The notes beneath the pieces were generated by a model, which had not been told where the DNA came from, ran no database searches, and saw nothing but the letters and a program-made list of their open reading frames with translations. Positions 28,001-40,900 of a stretch of 64,000 nucleotides of DNA are shown here, in pieces. The position numbers were made by a program, and so were the translations under genes. The stretch's first letter is position 1. Each line of letters begins with the position of its first letter. Source of the stretch: Rhynochetos jubatus (taxonomy: Eukaryota; Chordata; Aves; Eurypygiformes; Rhynochetidae); the NCBI GenBank assembly GCA_027574665.1, contig CM050657.1, forward strand, positions 22,422,700 through 22,486,699. Reading direction: 5' to 3'.

Positions 28001-31000
28001 CTGCAACAAGAGAGGGAAAACAAAGACAAACATAAAAGATGCCCTGTAGGACAAAATAGAGCGTTCATCACAGAGCACCTCTTTCCACACCTGATGCCTG
28101 CTCACGTAGGCAAGTAGTACATTAGTAGACACGGGTGGATGCTTATGGCTGGAGAGGTTAGACAAGAGTGAAAAGGCAGGGAAAATTGCAAGGTAATAAG
28201 AACAGAAGTGGATAACCAGGTACTGGACTCATATTTCACATATTACCACAAATACCTACATTCACAAAGCTTCACTCTTTCCTATGAAGTGTATCTAGTG
28301 GGAGGGGGAAGCACATCACCCCAGCAAGCCATCCCTTCATCTACAGAGCTGCTTCCTACAACTTTATGACTAATAATTCCTGTTCTGGTATTTAACGTGT
28401 AAATAAAGCTTTTCTTTTCAGAGATTTATTGGTACCAGTCCCCAGCTATATAGCATGTGGATGGCACAACATTCTTCTCTTCAGTTAAAGGTAATAGGAT
28501 CTCTTGCTCTTCTCCTCTACCTGGCTGATTGATTTTGCAAAGCTTACAGATCTTTATGAAGCTTTGAAAAGTGTAAACCATTGCCAGATTTCATTAAATT
28601 AAAAAAACCTCTTGCTGGTTTAAAGGGGAAAACATACAGATACATACAGAGAGCTCATGACTTCCAATGCCTCAGTAAGTCAGGCTTAAAATAAACAAGC
28701 AAAAATCTTGTATTTTTGTTTAAGAAATTACACAATCACACACACCACGGTCATAAAGATACTCCATCCACCCAGACTAACCCACTCTCTCATGCAGACA
28801 TTCACTTGAAGTTTTTTTTAAAAAATTTAAATCTATCAACAAAATTCAAAATAGCAACAAGGTTGTGCTCCTTTTCTGTGTCAAATTTTTCTGCCAATAT
28901 CGCCACACCAAGAAACTTTCAGTGTTTCCTATCTCCTCTCATCCGCCCTGAAACAGAAATAATGTCTGCTTGATACAGGGAAACAAGGCCAACATTCCCT
29001 TTCTACTTCATCAGGGAATCACAAGATACTGGGCAAGGTACTGCAAGAAAACGGATCATCTGGCAATGAGCAATACAGATTGTTGTCGAAGTCACTGAAA
29101 CTTGCAGTACTTAAAGCATAATGCAGATGCGCTTTTATTCCTTTTTCCTTCTCCCTTTTCTCCATCCCATACCTCCTATGGCTGGCATACACAGGAATTA
29201 TCAGTGACTACAGCAACTGGGAGACCAGCTGGTCAGTAATCACTGGTCCTGTGGATGTAGGCATCTTTCACCTCTGTATCGCCACTGCCCCTTCCTTTTC
29301 TATTGTGACATTCAGTTACAACACATCCATCCTTCCCTAGACTTTGTGATCTTGAGGTCCAGTGGTTTATCTAGGATCTTTCCTTCTCCCTATCAGCCCA
29401 CATTATGCCCCATAAGCATAAAGGCTGCTAACCAGCCTTAGTGCTGAAGGCTCTTCCTTAGAAGATGGCAATCAGTCAAAACATCCTTCCAAAACTGAAC
29501 AGCAAGGCCCACTGAATAGCCACACACTGCACAAGCAGCCCAGAGTGCTGCTGCTCTGTGACTGGTTTGCTTTATTCTTCCTGGACTTCCTTTCCTAAAC
29601 CAAAAAGAATACAGCCAATACTTTGTCACAAATCACCATCTCCTGAGGGACAGCATGAACCCTGTTCAAATTAACCTGAGCAGTGCCTGTCAAGAAAAGT
29701 CACAGCAAAGCCCCAGTGGGAGCACGTGCTCTTCCAGTGACAATGAAATCAAGCAGAACAGGCAACTCACTGAGCTACAGTTCTGAAAATGCCATGGGTA
29801 AAGTCTCGGTTAGTTACATGAAAGGTGATAGAAAGCATTGTTCTGCTTAAGACTGGGAAGGAGAACACTGCCTTCGGGCTGTTTGAATAAAAACTGCAGG
29901 CTTCATTCTTATTCATCTCCAGGACAGCAGAACAAATTTCAGGCACAGGCATCATTTGATTTCTATCGCAGGGAAGCCAGGCCTGTACAACCCAATGTGA
30001 GAAGAAGCAGCGCTTCGGGAGTTTTCCCTAACCTACAAGGGAGGAGAGGGGAGATGAGGGACCAGAGCATAGTAACGACCCTCTCTTCTATGTTTTCTGC
30101 AGTAGGTAAGAGGGGGGTTATTTCTATGCTGATACACACAACATTTCAGTCCCTGGGAGAGGCATTTACCCCTGTTGTGTGTCTGTGCCTTGTCAGATGG
30201 ACATCAGGGGAGACACATCTCATTCAATGTGTACCCCCTTGAAGCATATCTGAGGCACCCACAGCGCTTATAACCATGGCAGCACACAGCAAAACTTCAT
30301 TTTCTCTTATTGGAGTAAAATCAGGACAATAAGCTAAAGATCTATTTTTCGCTGCTTCTCACTGCTCTTTCAAAATAAAAGAGAGAGCTTTTTCTGCACT
30401 ATACCCCTCTGGGTATAGTCCCCTGATGGGCCTTTTAGGAATCTCTCTAATTTGGCAGTGCAGACACTGTGCTCTAACAAACGCATGTAGAGACTATGTC
30501 TGTGCTTCTATTGCTGTGCACTGGAGAGGCATCAAGCTTAACAGACGGGTTTTAACTTTTTGTCAAAATAGGAAAGAGCAGGATGGGAGCAGACAGGCAG
30601 AGACATCACTAAAACAATGTTTGCAGAAATAATTCCCAAAACAGAACATACTGCCGTTACAGCATTACATGTATCAGTGGTTTGGGGCATTGTCTCTGCT
30701 CCAGCTACAGAATTTATACTGCATTAAGAATAATCAAAAGGACCCCCAGCCACACCGTGTAACCATCACCACGTGAAGAGGAAAGCCTATGGCCAAGGAA
30801 AAGGAAACATTCATACACAGCCAGGTGCTACTTTCAAAGGCTTGCCACCAGCAGTTAAGTGTTAACTCTTTCAGGCACAAGATGAGAAGCTGCTCAGCTT
30901 GTTACTGGTAGCATTTCATTATAAGGGACAGCTGGGTCAGCTTTGAGTTTGACTCCAGGGATTTACACAGGCTATTCCCATTTAAAGCAGATGAGCAGCT

Positions 31001-33721
31001 TACCACACCTAAACAAAACTAAGACCAGTATATAGAATTGTAAGACTGGTATTTCAAGTGGTTGTTCTTTTAGTTTAAAAGGTAGTTTCTTGGCTGTTCA
31101 TTTATTTCCCTCTGAATCCAGACTGCCAGCCTTCAGAACAGCTTCTTATTACCACCATACTCATTTGTGTACATTGATCTCAATGACAGAAGTAGTATCA
31201 GAAACCAGCACTTGAAAAATCAAGAAACTGTTTTCTATTCCTCCCTGCTCTGACCTATTGTCTCCACAATAGTGCAGTATTACATCACTGTGTAGGCTGA
31301 CCTGATTGTGACTTTTACACAATATAACTTGCCACACATCCCAAGGCAGCCATGTGTCACACAACATCAGACTTGCAATTACAGATCTCTAAAGCCCCAT
31401 ACGGTTGCCTTGTTCCAGTCACAAAACCACAACAGACACTGAACATCTTACAAAGCTTCTTTTGTGATAATTTATTTCTCCTTATAAAAAGGGATTTAGC
31501 ATCCTTCTAAAACTGCCCTCAAACAGTGCCGCTTGTGACAGGCCTCCCACCACACCTAGGAGTTTGAATAAGCCAGTATTATTACAGGAACAGAGTATCA
31601 CAGAGACAGAATAAAACACAATAGGAAAAGAGAAACTATACAATGACTCATAAATAAAAAACACAGGCAAGTAACGCAGTTACACAGACACACAGGAAAT
31701 AGCTCTTGAATCCCAACAGATCCCTCAGTAAAACTTCACATTGCGCTCTCTCGACCTGCCCACAAAAAGCAGCAATAACCTACATAGCACACTTAAATCA
31801 ACAGAAACAGTAAAACCCCAAATCTACCTACATACTACTAGACAGCTTCTACTCACCTCCACCGCCCAAAGAAGAATGAAGCAGAAAAAGAGCTGAGGCC
31901 CATAAGGCCGAGGGGCAGGTGGGGTTAGTGAGGGTACCTCAGTGGGCACAGGGGCAGCTGATCCCAATTTAGAGGTAAGTTTGCACTAGCAAATGAGGTG
32001 GGAAATGCTTAAAGGAGAAGCTGGTCTCTAGCAGCATCAAAAGGTGCAGTCAATTAGCAAACCAGACAGCATTCCAGCTGTGTGATCGGATGGCTCTAGG
32101 GGAAGCTATTGAGGTGACTGGCTGCTCCTCTCAGAAGCACTAATGGCCTCAGTGCTGGCCAACATGCCCTGCAGCATGGGCTAGATTTCCATCACTATCC
32201 ATGCTTGTCAAGGAATTCTAAGAACTACTTTTAGCGTGTTTACTTGCTTCTGTTTATCACTGAGCCAGGGATTTGTTTTCCCTAGCTTATTTCATTCCTG
32301 TACAGCACTAAGCACTCAGAACTCTAAACAAGGTAGAAATGTAACACAGCTAATTTCATTTTTTTTTTTAAATCTGAATATGCACATGCCTCAGGAGCAG
32401 CACTCATTGTCTTCAACACACAGGTAGCCGTGGGGCTGAGCCAGGGAAGCATCCTGCTGCACTGAGAGTAGGCAACATTCACAGAATCACACCCAGCACT
32501 CATCCGAGTAACAACAGGCAACATTTTGTTTTGGAAAGCCCTACAAATACAAAATAGCACCGATTCTTAGCCCCTTTTCTTGAGGAGTGGGGAACAGTGG
32601 GCAGTTTTTCAGAGACCCTGTTTCTGGGATTGGTCTGGCTTTCTGTCCCAGGTGTCCGTCAGCTCTGATGGGAGGCTTTCCCAGCAGACAGGTGTAAGGC
32701 AGTAGGTTTTCAAGCCATAGTGGACAAGCTGAGCTGTGTCAGGTGAATGTCTCCCCCTCATCACCCACAGAATTAATTGTGTGCATAGGCTCAAGCATAT
32801 GCTGGTGACAGGACTGGGGCCTCAAACACTGTCATTCTGATGCAAGACCAACCAGAAATAGGCAACCAGGACAACAGAGAGAATGGGAAACAAATGCAGG
32901 TAACAGAACAAAACCCTGAGGAAAGCTTTTATTTGAATATCTGCTACTTGATGTCAAGGTTGCTCAGAAGCTTCCTCCATATTATCATCAGGCACTGCAT
33001 GGAGTGTCCCTCTGTCTCACGTCCTTTTTCCACAGAAGTTCTTTTTTATGTATGAAGGCTAAATTTGGCTCTTCGATACAGATTCATGGCTCTCCCTGAA
33101 GGGAACAGACCACAGCTCTGGATCCAAGAGTAACAGATGCCATCAGCGTGAGTCACAACAGCCACAAAATTTGTCACAAGCAATCATAATGCTGATCTAA
33201 AAGTCTCCCCCGGTGGAGAGGAGAATGCTAATAGCTAAAACTCTAATGGCAATGTTCTCTCAAGTGTTTCGCAGCAGGAATTTGCCTCAGTCAAAGTGTG
33301 GAGTGGGCCCCAGGTACAAGGGAAATCTAATTTAGAAGTCCCTTTTTAAAGTTATGTAGCGATGCCACAGAATGAGATTTCATCAGTTTAATTTATATTG
33401 ATTTAACTTTGATTTGCTCTTTGCCCTCTCTATCTTCACAGTTCACGGAGTAACGTGGTGTTTTCACATCCTATTTTCCCACATGGCACGGGGCAGGAAC
33501 TGATCGCTTACAACACTAAAAAACTCACCACCTTTAGAAGTCACCACTTATGGACCAGTTCAGTGTTTAATCAGTTTCCACAGACTACTGGGCCCAAAGA
33601 AGATCAGACAGAACTGGTTCCAGACAAAGTGCAAGGACAGGAATGTGACAGCAGAAAGAAGCAGTCGGAGCAGAGAGGAGACAGTGCCAGAGAATGAGGA
33701 GGATGGTGTACGGTTTCTTAC
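28001..33721 (-). other. ARHGEF4 intron between the 54-codon and 130-base exons
   Basis: The intron is bounded by the GTAAGA donor and the tgttgcag acceptor described for its exons. Inside it I see no coding signal, no complete transposon and no RNA gene. Confidence 0.6.
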
Positions 33722-33883
33722 TTTTAACTGGTCCTCTGGGAGGTGTCGCAATTGAATCCCTCTCTCTGGCTGTGTCTCCTTCTCTAGCTTCCTTTTTTGG
33801 TTCCTCTCCATCCAAACATCATCGAAGCTGAAGCACTTATAGAGGGGCTTAGGTCTCTTCCTCCTCCTCCTCCCTGGAATCTC
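33722..33883 (-). CDS. ARHGEF4: ARHGEF4 54-codon exon, N-terminal region of ASEF
   Basis: The exon encodes a very basic start (PGRRRRKRPKP) followed by FSFDDVWMERNQKRKLEKE. This aligns with the remembered human ASEF segment VSVDDLWLEKTQRKKLQKQ, which lies before the APC-binding region. The donor is strong: TTA AAA then GTAAGA, phase 0, which suits the phase-0 start of the 130-base exon. The 5' edge is less certain. The phase-0 acceptor that fits the giant exon is AAAGCCAAG before GAG ATT CCA, but its pyrimidine tract is poor. A better-looking acceptor 14 bases upstream (cttccctgctccag, exon start 33897) would need a preceding exon ending in phase 1. The basic charged helix-like stretch has no assigned function here. 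Reading frame and identity are well supported; the exact start is not. Confidence 0.82.
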
Positions 33884-36800
33884 CTTGGCTTTTTCATCTG
33901 GAGCAGGGAAGGTAAGCCTCCAGGCTTTGCTCTCAAGGGTGGACATAGGGCGTGGGGATGGTGGAACCTGGGGGGGCCTTCTTTTGCGATGGGGAACCCA
34001 TTTCTCATTTGGCCTCTTTTCAGGTGGCGTTTGACATTGCTGTTTGGACTCCTGTTTTACAAACAGCAGGTGAAAACACAGGGTTTGTTGGCTGGAAATG
34101 TTTACTTCAAATCAGGTTGAACAGAAGTTGGTAAAGCTCAGTTATTTAGCCCCAGAACTATTCAGAAGAAAATGCTTTCCCAACACTACTGGCTGGCCAA
34201 AACCAGCCTGTCTACTCACTCAGCCTAGTCCCGAGGCTTAGGGGTAGTCTAACCTAAAGCAGCAGCTCTGGTATCCTTTGTGAGTGTAATATACACTTCT
34301 TCTGCACCGGACAATGCCCTTTTCACCCTCATTCTAGATGGCATATTACAGTAACATTACTACTGGGATTTAGGTCACTCTGTCTGTATAATACTATTTA
34401 CAAAGACAGACAGTGTCTCTGAAAATAGAATAATGACCAGTCTTGTCTGTCTGTGCCTTTCTAACTGTACCTCAGTTATACAATGTGAAAAGGCTTCCTA
34501 CATGCCTGCAGGTCTGATATATTAAGCCCTGTGCTTCCTGATGTGCTCTTTGTGCTATCCATTTATTTGCTTGATGTTGGGCCAAGAGCGAGGAATTGCA
34601 CAGCTTTGCCCTTCACTCTCATTTGCTTTTAATGAGTGGTTGCACAAAATTGCAGCTTTTATACTGGAACGACTTGAAATTAAGCAAGCCCTGAGGCATC
34701 TAACTACCACTCCAGGTAGCATCAGTGTTAGAATCAATAACATTTAAGCTGGTAGATAATAACATTGAGGAATGAATGATCTCAGGAGTCTCTTCATGCC
34801 AAGAAAATGTTGTGTCCTGACAATAGTCTCTCCTTGGTTTCCCACAGTTCATTTGAAGAACCCAAATACAACAACATTTAAACCACTGCGGGCACTTCCT
34901 ATCTACTGTCAATTAACCAATAATCCCAGATCAATTCTTCTTTGGCACTGGCAAGAGATGTCACAGTCTAGAAAACCTCCTTATCTACTAGAAGCTATGC
35001 AAAAAGAAAAGTATCCTGCCGGTATTCGGCCTCTAACCCCATCATATTGGAGAGGAGCAAGGAGGAGAACGTGCACAGATTCCAAACATGGGACATATTG
35101 GGACAGTCTGCTCTTGCCTGCTGCATAGCACAATTATGCAGGTAAAATCATGCCACAAAGTCAGTTTAATTAAATATGTAACGAAGGCCATGACACATCT
35201 GGCCCAAACTGGTAGTTGTTCTGGTTTAGCATAAAATCTTTGTCCCGGATATAACTTGGAGAATGTTAACCATTCTGAGAGAGGGGCTGGTCTGTGCTCC
35301 ATCAGGTTAAGAAGGACTACTTACCAGTGTGGTAGCCAGAGGCAACAGGGGCAACCTGATCCACTGCAGGTTGGCACAGCACTATAACATGGCTAAAGCT
35401 GATACCACTGGAAAAATACCTGGCCGGGGGCTTGGGGAATATACGTATGTATCCCTATAGCGAAGGGCACACTGGGAAGTGAGCTCAAGGATTGTCACAA
35501 TTCTGCATTTGTTTGGCAAGGATGTCTTTACTGATGTGGAACAGAAAAGGACTTTTCTTTAAATCCACTGTTAAATGGATTAAACATTAAAATGTTACAA
35601 CATTTTTACTTAGTAACATACATAAGGAAGTCCATCCTTAGTATTTAGATGATAATTATGTTGGAAAGACTTAACACTGCTCAATGTCTCTGCTGTGTTT
35701 TCAGAGATTCCTGAAAAAATAACTTCAATTACAAAATCCAGTGTGCAGTTCTACTTCATTTCACAGTGTCACAAAAATGGAAATAAATAAAAGCCCTGTC
35801 TGCTTTAAGAGATTAGATGTTGTGTCCTGAAAGCTGGGACATTTCCATTCATTTCCAGGCTGCAGCTGCATTATCTGATATCAGATATCATATCCTATGG
35901 CCTCCAGAATAATCAGAAAACTTTTTTTATATGGCTTAGATACCATTTAAGTTTTTCATTGTTTTGTTTAAATTATTTAACCTAGCAATCAATTTAAGTA
36001 ATTATTTATGTGCTCCTAACGGTTATGTTATAGGATGTGGGCGTGCCTATTCAAGTCTTTGCACATGCCTCATCTCTCCACTTTTTTCTAGAGGCTCTTT
36101 TGGGTTATCCTTTACTGGTCAAATATTTTGTTATTCCTCTGAAAGGCTTCATCTGTTGACAGTGTGTATAGTCCACACTGTGGACTGTAGTATCTTGCAT
36201 TTTCCTAGGCTGGTGTAACACTGCAGTCTCTTGTTTGGAAAGTGGTGTCCAGTATTAAGTTTGTAAGTTACGCTGATTGCCATGAAAACAAAAGATTTTC
36301 AAGTAAAGCAGAGGACAGAAGGGAAAAAAGCAAATTCTTTTCCCTTCTGCCCATAGCAAATCCAGTACTAGAGCCCTCACTTCTCAAACTGCCATCCCCG
36401 TGCTCCTTTAGAGTCCAGACAGCATTAGCTAAAAAACCCAAACCAATCCAATCAACCAAAAAACTTTCATTGGGTATACGTGAGGAGAGGTTGAGGGAAC
36501 TGGGCTTATTCATTCTGATAAGAAGGCACTAAAGGCAATATAAGAGCAGTTTGCAACAATTTTGCAGTTACATAGAAGATGGTTCCAAACTCTTCACAGT
36601 AGTGTCAGACAGTGCCACAAGACCATGGCCTGAAATTGTAGCTTGTAAAGTTCGGGTTAGGCATTAGGAGAAACATCTTCCTTGGGAACATTCCCTGGAG
36701 AGCTGGTGAAATCACCAGCAATGGGGGTTTTCAAGACTTGATTAGACAAGTCATGGTTTTGTCTACCTGGTGTTGCCACTAGTCCTGTCTGAAAAAGAGA

Positions 36801-37952
36801 TGGGATTAGATGACCTCCCAAGGTCTGTTCCAAACAAATTTCTTGATTCTATACAAAAAATAGGGAATTTCTATAAAAAAATCAGGGAGAAAGGGTAGGC
36901 TAAGACCAATTTGGAGGTTATCCTAAAACTTTAACATAATCTGGGATGTGAAAGACAAAAGGCAGCAGCAGAAAAAGCTGTGCAAGGGCTCCTTTGAGTT
37001 GAACACAACCAGCCCTCAGTGCAGAATTGACCAAGTGGTTCCAGATTCACGAACTCTCTGAAAAATGACTGCTTGGGGTATGCAGAATCTCATATCCTCT
37101 CTCAAGTGCCACTTTTGAAAATCTGCTCAACAGAATTACTCTGCCCATTTCATAATGTCAAAACTCATCAGCTACAGTACTGTAAAAGTAGCATGATCAA
37201 GCTGGGTTCTGGGATCTCAGCTAACAGATCAATCTCAGTCACTCTGCTGGTTTGTGCTTAGCCACTGAAGGAGATTCCTAAGCTCCCAGCCACCTAAAAT
37301 TTGGGAAATCCTCTCTGGGATTAAAAGCCTACTGACAAGAGCAAGTCTCTGCTTTTAAAGGCCTCAGCCAAAAGAGACCTTGAATCCATAGTTTTTTTCT
37401 GTTTGTTGTAGAAACGTCAGGAAAGGACTCTGAAGTGGCAGTCGAAGGGTAGTCATGGTGACTGCAAAAGATTCATCGTACTTCAAAAGACACATACTCA
37501 TTGTCTAAAGAAAAATATTTCACTTTTAAAAGTGACTGCTGGCAATGGGAATTTATTTCTATGTTGCCTGCCTTTCACTTTGATAAACTTCTTTACTATA
37601 CACCAGTTACAATGCTTGATTCTGCCTTATCATAAGAGGGAGAAGACCCAGGCAAAAACTGGAGTTGAACATATGTGTAATCTGTCTGAGGCACATTATG
37701 CATGTGAGGACTCCATTCCTTTAGATTTCTGTGGAAAATCCTCCCATTAAGAGTGCGTCAGTTCATACAGTCTTGAACAGACACAGAAGGGTTAAGTAGT
37801 GCTATCTGTCTAGCATAAAGAGGACTGTTTATGCACCCCTCTAACCAATGTGTTCATTAAGTTGTTAGAGTTTCACTGGAATTGCTAAACCATATTAAAC
37901 CAAAAGACTGCAAACCAAACCACCACCTGATCATTCCCAGACAACAACTCAC
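33884..37952 (-). other. ARHGEF4 intron after the giant exon
   Basis: The intron starts with GTGAGT directly after the giant exon. It contains a diverged plus-strand CR1 tail near 36.5-36.85 kb. A small extra exon cannot be excluded, because the acceptor of the following exon is ambiguous, but no candidate peptide was recognised. Confidence 0.55.
36478..36853 (+). repeat. Diverged CR1 LINE 3' fragment
   Basis: The recognisable order is gtgaggagaggttgagggaactgggc, then attaggagaaacatcttcc, then tgggattagatgacctccc, then aggtctgttccaa, ending in ttgattctata. Small deletions remove part of the middle. It is 5'-truncated. Confidence 0.82.
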
Positions 37953-40900
37953 CTCGTCTCGGAGCATGTCACTAACGGAAGAAGCTGTGTTTAAGCTGAT
38001 CTGGGATTGACTGCTTATGCCACTGTCATCCTTCTGGTATTCATTGTCCAGTGAGTGTACAGAGAGTAAGAGACTACCTCTGGGTTTCAGTGTCTTTGGT
38101 CTCTCAGGAGCATCCAAACTGCTTTCAACTGTGGAGCTGTTCCCAAGAGAGATCATAGAAGTGGCACATATTCTCCCAGGATAACGGAAGTTCTTGTGTT
38201 GAGAAGTGGATCGTGGACTCTGTGGTTTAGGACTCATGGGCCTACAAGGCATGTCTTTACCGTCGGAATTTGAGAGCTGGGGACATGACGGACTTGACTG
38301 ACTAAATGGCAACTGAAAGTCAGTGGGGCTAAATGGAGATTTCATCCAGTATTCCTCTAGAGAGGTATTTAAACTGTTGCTCAGAGCCTCCTGTTGTTCA
38401 TCACAGTCTGAACTCTGTGAGTATCTGATGTCCAGGTCATGGGACTGTATTCGTCTTCTCCACATACCTGCAGGTGAAGAGACATCAACAGGCTCCACTG
38501 AGGTGTCAGAATAGTTGGTGTCTGTTGAGGAGCCATTACCTGTTTCTGTTTTAAAAAATGTGTGTCCGTTGGAATGATCCTCTAGGTCTACTGACACTGT
38601 TCTCATTACGTGGCCTCTAGTTGCATTAAGACTTTCCTGTGTTGGTGATAAACTTGCTAAGACAGGCCTTTTTAGTCCATCTGCCTCCTTGCTTTTTAGG
38701 AAAGCTTTCCAGGTGCTCTGGCGAAGTTTGGCTTTCTCCTTTTCACTTTTCAGTAATACTCTTGAGCTTTGCTCAGTATTTTCTTTTTCTGGAGATTTGG
38801 ATTCAAATAAGCTTGAGAGGGATTTGTGTGCCAAGGCCAACCTTGTCCTGAACTTCTTACCTTCAGGGGTTTTGTTTCTTTTGTATTCATTTTCAGGGAA
38901 TGATTTTCTAATCCCAGAGTATTCCACAAGTTCACTGTCATTGTTTTCAGATGAACCTGAAACTTGTCGATCTGCATATTTGACAGCAGCCAGTGTGGGA
39001 GAAGTTGAAGTTGGATCTACATCTTCCATCAGTATCCGACCAGAGCCAGAAGCCTTCCTCAGGCTCATTCTGTTGAATAATCCTGTAGGTCTCTCATAGA
39101 ACAAATCATCATCGTCAGAGTACTCAGAGGCGTAGCTTTCCTTCCTGAGGAAGACTGAACCAGATGAACAACTTTTGAAAGACTGTAAACTTTCAGTGTC
39201 TTCATCCTCTTTCCCAGCATCCAGTTCTTCCATCTTTGCCTTGCTGCCAAAGAAGCTGCTACTTCCCTGATTTTCTGCTGTGGCAGGCTTAGTTTTCCTG
39301 AAAGATGTCATTTTTGAGAATACTAAAAACCTGGAAGCTTTTCCACTGTTCCCATTCTTTGTTGGCTTTTGCACAGCTTTATAGAGACCACTGTTGCTTC
39401 CCAGGGTGTGGAATGAGTTATCATCCATTTCCTCGCTGTTAGTGCTGCAGGTGCTTATATTATCTAGTCCCAGCACACCAGTGTTATGGGTCTCCCTTTT
39501 CACAGAACAGTTAAAGACATCAGACACATCTAGATTCAGCATACTGTCTTTGCTAGGGCTAGGTGTGTCTTCTGCCAGAGAGCTCTCCTTTCCTGTGCTA
39601 GGAGAAGGCTCTTCACAAGTACCGACTTGTTCCTTTGAACCATTACAGCCTTCAGTTTCTTGCCTGCCTACTGCTTCTTCAGAGATGATGCTGGGCCCTT
39701 GAAGGTCAATCTCAGCACCATCTCCCTGACACAAGTTGCTTACACTGCATGGTTCCAGCGTTAGTGCACTACCTATATGCAAGTCTTCCTCTCTGCCTTG
39801 ATGTGCTTTGAATTCCTCTTGCTGGGACACCTCGTCATCTCTTGTTTCAGCCTGTGACTTTCTGACCTCTTCTGTCTCGAACTCAAAGTCAGTCTGTGTT
39901 CTGCAAAGCTCCTTCTCTGAGATCGTAACACCACTTCTGCTCTGCGATTTTAAGAGTGCTTCTTCACACTGATCTGCCTGACTTTCTGCAGTAAGTACCT
40001 CATTGCCCAGTGGTACAGTAACGCTCCTGAATTCTACTCTTGCGCCTGTCACTGTGGAATTACTACAGGTGAGCTCTAAGGATGAAACTGCACCTGTTTT
40101 CTCTCTTTGCTCTTGTGAAACTTCTGGCTTTTCTTCAGCTGTGTCCCTACCAGGGAGTACCTCTGCACTACCAGCAATGGGGTGGGGGGGCAGAATTTGT
40201 TCTTCACAGCTACAGCTTTCACTCAGAACTCTATCTGGGTCATCACAAACTTTGCTGACAGTATGAGGAGACATCAAATCCTTGCTCACTACATTTCGCG
40301 GTGTTCCAGTTATCACTTCAGTAGAAAGGTTATCGTTCGGTGTCTTGGGCTGCAATCCTTTGTCCTCTACAGATACTATAATTAGGTCAGGATTTAACTC
40401 TGGAAGAGTCATTAAATTCCTTCCCTGGCTTTCATAATCCGATCTGGGAGTTATTTCAACAGCAAAGACACTGTCTTCATCCTTTCCTTTATGAGTAGCA
40501 CGTTCATTTGTTACTATCTCAGAGTGACTCCTTAAGGCACCAGTTTTGCAACTTGCACTTTGCTGCCCTGACTCTCTGTGCTCTGCCCCGGTGTTACTGC
40601 CACCTGGTTGCAACGTGGTTTCCAGGACTTTCCAACTGAAGTCAAGGTTAGAAGAATCATCTACCCATCTTTCCCCTACCATGACCTCCATACCTGACAG
40701 TTCACATTCAAGGCCATTCTCCTTCAAACTTTTCTGCTGTATTCTACCAGTGGAGACACAGTTCACAGAACAATCACAATCTCTGTTTTCCACAACAGCA
40801 GGAAAACCTACATGACAAGCTGCTAGGTTCCCAGTGTCACCAGTGCTGGATTCAACTTCAATATCACAAGGGAATCTCTCTGCTTCCAGATCCCTTTCAG

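Noticed and set aside
33797..34120. Plus-strand and second minus-strand frames over the 54-codon exon
   Set aside because: Only the frame with FSFDDVWMERNQKRK matches ASEF. The others are shadows, and one hits a stop within the exon.
34340..34500. MIR-like string (gtacctcagttatacaatgtgaaaag)
   Set aside because: Only one short block resembles the SINE, which is not enough to call it.
36170..36186. Short palindrome agtccacactgtggact
   Set aside because: An 8-base stem is expected several times by chance in this length.
37857..37952. C-terminal tail of the giant frame (after MLRDE)
   Set aside because: It follows a consensus GTGAGT donor and looks non-conserved, so it is read-through into the intron.
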